Source: Oscillospiraceae bacterium
GTDB lineage: Bacteria > Bacillota > Clostridia > Oscillospirales > Oscillospiraceae
Length of the DNA stretch: 7,447 nt
Direction: 5' to 3'
Assembly (NCBI GenBank): GCA_017458885.1
Contig: JAFSZQ010000019.1
Span: forward strand, 1-7,447
Shown here: piece after piece, positions 5,974-7,447 of the stretch
How positions within the stretch are numbered: the first letter of the stretch is position 1
Layout of the letters: every line of letters starts with the position of its first letter
Program-made: the position numbers and the translations under genes
Notes under the pieces: model-generated
Told to the model about the DNA's origin: nothing
Databases searched by the model: none
The model's input: only the letters and a program-made list of their open reading frames with translations

Positions 5974-6227
5974 GCGCCCGCCCCCGAATACGCCTTGAAT
6001 GCCGCCTCGCCGCCGGACTCCTTGACCAGCCGCAGCAGGTAGTTGTACCGCGCCTGCACGGCGTTGATCTCGTAGACGCACGCCTCGACCAGCTCCGGCT
6101 CGACGGTCGCGTTGAAGCGGGCGTAGGCGTCGTCCAGCGCGCCGCGCACGTCGCCCAGCTCGTCGAACAGCGTCTGCATGGCGGCGTCGCGCGCGACGGC
6201 GCGGCGGAAACGATGTACCTTTCGCAT
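5964..6227 (-). CDS. yaaL: YaaL-like DUF2508 family protein
   Basis: An 87-residue protein. The core YARFNATVEPELVEACVYEI (35-54) followed by NAVQARYNYLLRLVKE (55-70) matches the DUF2508 pattern of a short helical protein with a conserved Glu/Asp-Pro-Glu/Asp-Leu turn and an A..RY.YLL helix. Function is unknown in any organism I know of; in B. subtilis yaaL lies directly upstream of bofA, as here. The start is decided by AAGGAGGG (6235-6242), 7 nt before the ATG at 6225-6227; an upstream in-frame ATG (6252-6254) has no such site. The last 10 bp overlap bofA. Confidence 0.88.
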   Translation of the reverse strand: MRKVHRFRRAVARDAAMQTLFDELGDVRGALDDAYARFNATVEPELVEACVYEINAVQARYNYLLRLVKESGGEAAFKAYSGAGAWT

Positions 6228-6240
6228 GGCGATACCCTCC

Positions 6241-6270
6241 TTGTCCTTTCCCATGTCCTTACCATTTTAT
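6241..6270 (+). promoter_or_regulatory. Weak candidate promoter for tadA
   Basis: TTGTCC (6241-6246), an 18-bp spacer and TTTTAT (6265-6270) each match four of six consensus bases. This is the best plus-strand candidate in the short yaaL-tadA intergenic region. The predicted start near 6277 would still allow the preferred tadA start codon at 6315. Confidence 0.25.
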
Positions 6271-6272
6271 GG

Positions 6273-6301
6273 AGAGTATGCGCGTTTATGCCAGAAATCA
6301 A
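6273..6301 (-). promoter_or_regulatory. Candidate promoter for yaaL-bofA
   Basis: On the minus strand TTGATT (6296-6301), a 17-bp spacer and TACTCT (6273-6278), with a predicted start near 6266. The -10 region reads CATACT, which also resembles the start of a sigma-E -10 element (CATACAnT); sigma-E control would suit a sporulation gene. No convincing sigma-E -35 was found, so the sigma factor is undecided. Confidence 0.3.
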
Positions 6302-6314
6302 ACCGGAGGCGGCT

Positions 6315-6758
6315 ATGGAACACGAAGCGTATATGCGCGCGGCGCTCGCGCTCGCGCGCGAGGCGGCGGCGCACGGCGAGGTGCCCGTGGGCTGCGGTGT
6401 CGTGCGCGGCGGCGAGATCGTCGGCAGGGGGCGCAACCGCCGCGAGGAGCGGCAGTCCGCCGCTTCCCACGCCGAGATGGAGGCGATCGCGGACGCGAAC
6501 GCGCGTCTGGGGACGTGGCGGCTGGACGACTGCGCGCTCTACGTCACGCTGGAGCCGTGCCCGATGTGCGCCGGCGCGATCCTGAACGCGCGCGTCGCGC
6601 GGGTCTACTACGGCGCGCGCGACGAGGCGGCGGGCGCCTGCGGCGGCGTGCTGAATCTGTTCATGGAACGCTTTGCCCACCCGCCCGCGCTCTTCGGCGG
6701 CGTCCTCGCGGACGAGTGCCGCGCGGTGCTGCGCGCGTTCTTCACGGGGCTGCGGTGA
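6315..6758 (+). CDS. tadA: tRNA-specific adenosine-34 deaminase
   Basis: TadA converts A34 to inosine in the anticodon wobble position of tRNA-Arg(ACG), which is essential for reading CGN codons in most bacteria. The 147-residue protein has GEVPVG (21-26), the zinc and proton-shuttle motif HAEMEAI with His52 and Glu54, and PCPMCAGAI with the zinc ligands Cys82 and Cys85, followed by ARVYYGARDEAAGACGG. Length and spacing match E. coli TadA (His57, Glu59, Cys87, Cys90). I chose ATG 6315 because GGAGG (6305-6309) precedes it and MEHEAYMRAAL is the usual family start; an upstream in-frame ATG at 6288 is possible but would add nine untypical residues. It diverges from yaaL-bofA. In B. subtilis tadA also lies a few genes from yaaL-bofA, with the SRP RNA, dnaX and recR between; those are absent here. 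Confidence 0.95.
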   Translation: MEHEAYMRAALALAREAAAHGEVPVGCGVVRGGEIVGRGRNRREERQSAASHAEMEAIADANARLGTWRLDDCALYVTLEPCPMCAGAILNARVARVYYGARDEAAGACGGVLNLFMERFAHPPALFGGVLADECRAVLRAFFTGLR

Positions 6759-6886
6759 GTTGACATAACGCTGAAAATTTCATACTTTTTTAACGATTTA
6801 TCCATATCTTTGTTTACAAACGTCGGGTAACTTAATTCCTGCAAGAGACAATAGCTTCTTTTCATCCAATCTTCCATCTCATAGGG
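6759..6886. other. AT-rich intergenic islet downstream of tadA
   Basis: About 33% G+C by hand count, against roughly two-thirds in the neighbouring genes. On the minus strand it has a continuous open frame (from an ATG at 6875-6877, reading MEDWMKRSYCLLQEL and on) that runs into antisense tadA before stopping at 6608. No ribosome binding site precedes that ATG, so I do not call a gene. On the plus strand TTGACA (6760-6765), N17 and TACTTT (6783-6788) form a possible promoter, and the terminator at 6887-6915 would then delimit a small RNA of about 120 nt. No SRP RNA consensus, which is the usual tadA neighbour in Bacillota, was recognised. Confidence 0.5.
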
Positions 6887-6915
6887 AAAAGCAGATGCGG
6901 AACGCATCTGCTTTT
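6887..6915. terminator. Bidirectional intrinsic terminator between tadA and the membrane-protein gene
   Basis: AAAAGCAGATGCG (6887-6899) and CGCATCTGCTTTT (6903-6915) form a perfect 13-bp stem with a GAA loop. The outer A:T pairs give a short U-run on either strand. It can serve tadA on the plus strand and the membrane-protein gene (stop at 6949) on the minus strand. Confidence 0.88.
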
Positions 6916-6948
6916 CTCTGTTTCTGTTCGGATTTGAAGGCTACGGCG

Positions 6949-7447
6949 TCAGGGATCGTCCCCGAATTCCGCCGCCAGCAGGAAGCCCGCTTCGACCAGC
7001 GCGCCGCCGAGAAACAGCGCCAGACGGGCGAAGCCGCCGCCCTCCGCCGCCGCGCACAGCGCGAGGACGACGCTCATCGCGCACGCGGGCAGAAAGACGC
7101 GCGGCGAGCCGTTGCGGAACGCGAAGGCGGCGCGCTCGAGCGCGCTGAACGTCAGCGCCGCGACCGCCAGCAGCTCGACGCAGGTGCGCGCGAGCACGGG
7201 GTCGAAGGCGTCGGCGCGATAGAGCAGGATGAGGTACTCGGCGAGCGCGCAGACGGGAACGAGCAGCGCGACGCCCTGTACCGCCGCGCCGCGGTAGAGC
7301 GCGAACACCGCGTAGAGCAGGCACAGCGCGGCGGCGACGGCGAGCGGCGTGAGCAGCGTGACGCGCACCGCGCCGTTTACCAGCGCCGATGCAGCGGCGC
7401 CCGCGAGCAGCGCCAGCGAGCCGGCGACGCCGCAGACCGCCGCGGCG
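6949..7447 (-). CDS. Multi-spanning integral membrane protein of unknown function (5' end outside window)
   Basis: The frame is open from the window edge to the TGA at 6949-6951, giving at least 166 residues. A GTG at 7366-7368 could be a start, but the frame continues upstream with equally hydrophobic residues (for example AVCVGAVGSLALLAG) and no clear ribosome binding site was seen, so I treat the gene as partial. About six hydrophobic segments are visible, separated by short loops with charges (LYRADAFDP, ERAAFAFRNGSPR, AAEGGGF), and the protein ends in GDDP. I do not recognise the family and no catalytic or transport motif is evident. The strong terminator at 6887-6915 lies just downstream, so this is the last gene of its unit. 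Confidence 0.7.
   Translation of the reverse strand, partial: AAAVCGVAGSLALLAGAAASALVNGAVRVTLLTPLAVAAALCLLYAVFALYRGAAVQGVALLVPVCALAEYLILLYRADAFDPVLARTCVELLAVAALTFSALERAAFAFRNGSPRVFLPACAMSVVLALCAAAEGGGFARLALFLGGALVEAGFLLAAEFGDDP

Noticed and set aside
6228..6314. A sigma-E promoter for yaaL-bofA based on CATACT.
   Set aside because: No acceptable sigma-E -35 element at 13-15 bp spacing was found; a weak sigma-A-like pair fits equally well.
6608..6907. A 99-codon minus-strand frame across the AT-rich islet and the tadA 3' end.
   Set aside because: Its ATG is inside the terminator hairpin, no Shine-Dalgarno is present, and the second half is antisense tadA; kept only as a possible remnant in the findings.
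1..7447. CRISPR arrays, toxin-antitoxin pairs, insertion-sequence ends, tRNA genes or a defence system.
   Set aside because: No repeated direct-repeat units, transposase motifs, cloverleaf sequences or recognisable defence domains were seen on either strand.

Overview
The window is about two-thirds G+C and gene-dense, and reads as a chromosomal segment of a high-GC member of the Bacillota (Clostridia-like). The main evidence is the adjacent pair yaaL (DUF2508) and bofA. BofA controls a sporulation protease in endospore formers, and both genes lie close to tadA in Bacillus subtilis too. Strong Shine-Dalgarno sequences and textbook sigma-A promoters fit this. No phage, insertion sequence, CRISPR array, tRNA or rRNA is visible. 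The exact lineage cannot be read from the sequence.

Left part (1-1570): a minus-strand operon. A TolC-like exported protein (127-1395) is followed 14 bp later by the start of a lipoprotein cut off by the window edge, possibly the adaptor of an efflux pump. It has a consensus promoter (TTGACA-N17-TATAAT). Upstream of that promoter is an intrinsic terminator on the same strand.

Middle (1593-4591): a MocR-type regulator (GntR helix-turn-helix plus aminotransferase-like domain) runs divergently from the efflux operon. It lacks roughly its last 100 residues and collides tail-to-tail, with a 47-bp overlap, with rsmA (16S rRNA dimethyltransferase). rsmA and a stand-alone 3-hydroxyacyl-CoA dehydrogenase gene diverge from back-to-back promoters; the rsmA promoter is placed so that its mRNA may begin at the start codon.

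Right-middle (4600-6227): a bidirectional terminator separates the dehydrogenase from the convergent rplM-rpsI operon (L13, S9), which has a very strong promoter and a leader of about 77 nt. Upstream on the same strand is yaaL-bofA, with overlapping genes and no clear terminator before rplM.

Right end (6315-7447): tadA (tRNA adenosine deaminase) diverges from yaaL. It is followed by an AT-rich islet of about 125 bp, a 13-bp-stem bidirectional terminator, and a convergent gene for an unrecognised multi-spanning membrane protein whose 5' end is outside the window.

Most of the content is housekeeping. I do not see a clearly new multi-gene system. The points worth checking are the truncated MocR and its junction with rsmA, the probable leaderless rsmA mRNA, the TolC-like operon in an apparent spore former, and the AT-rich islet.
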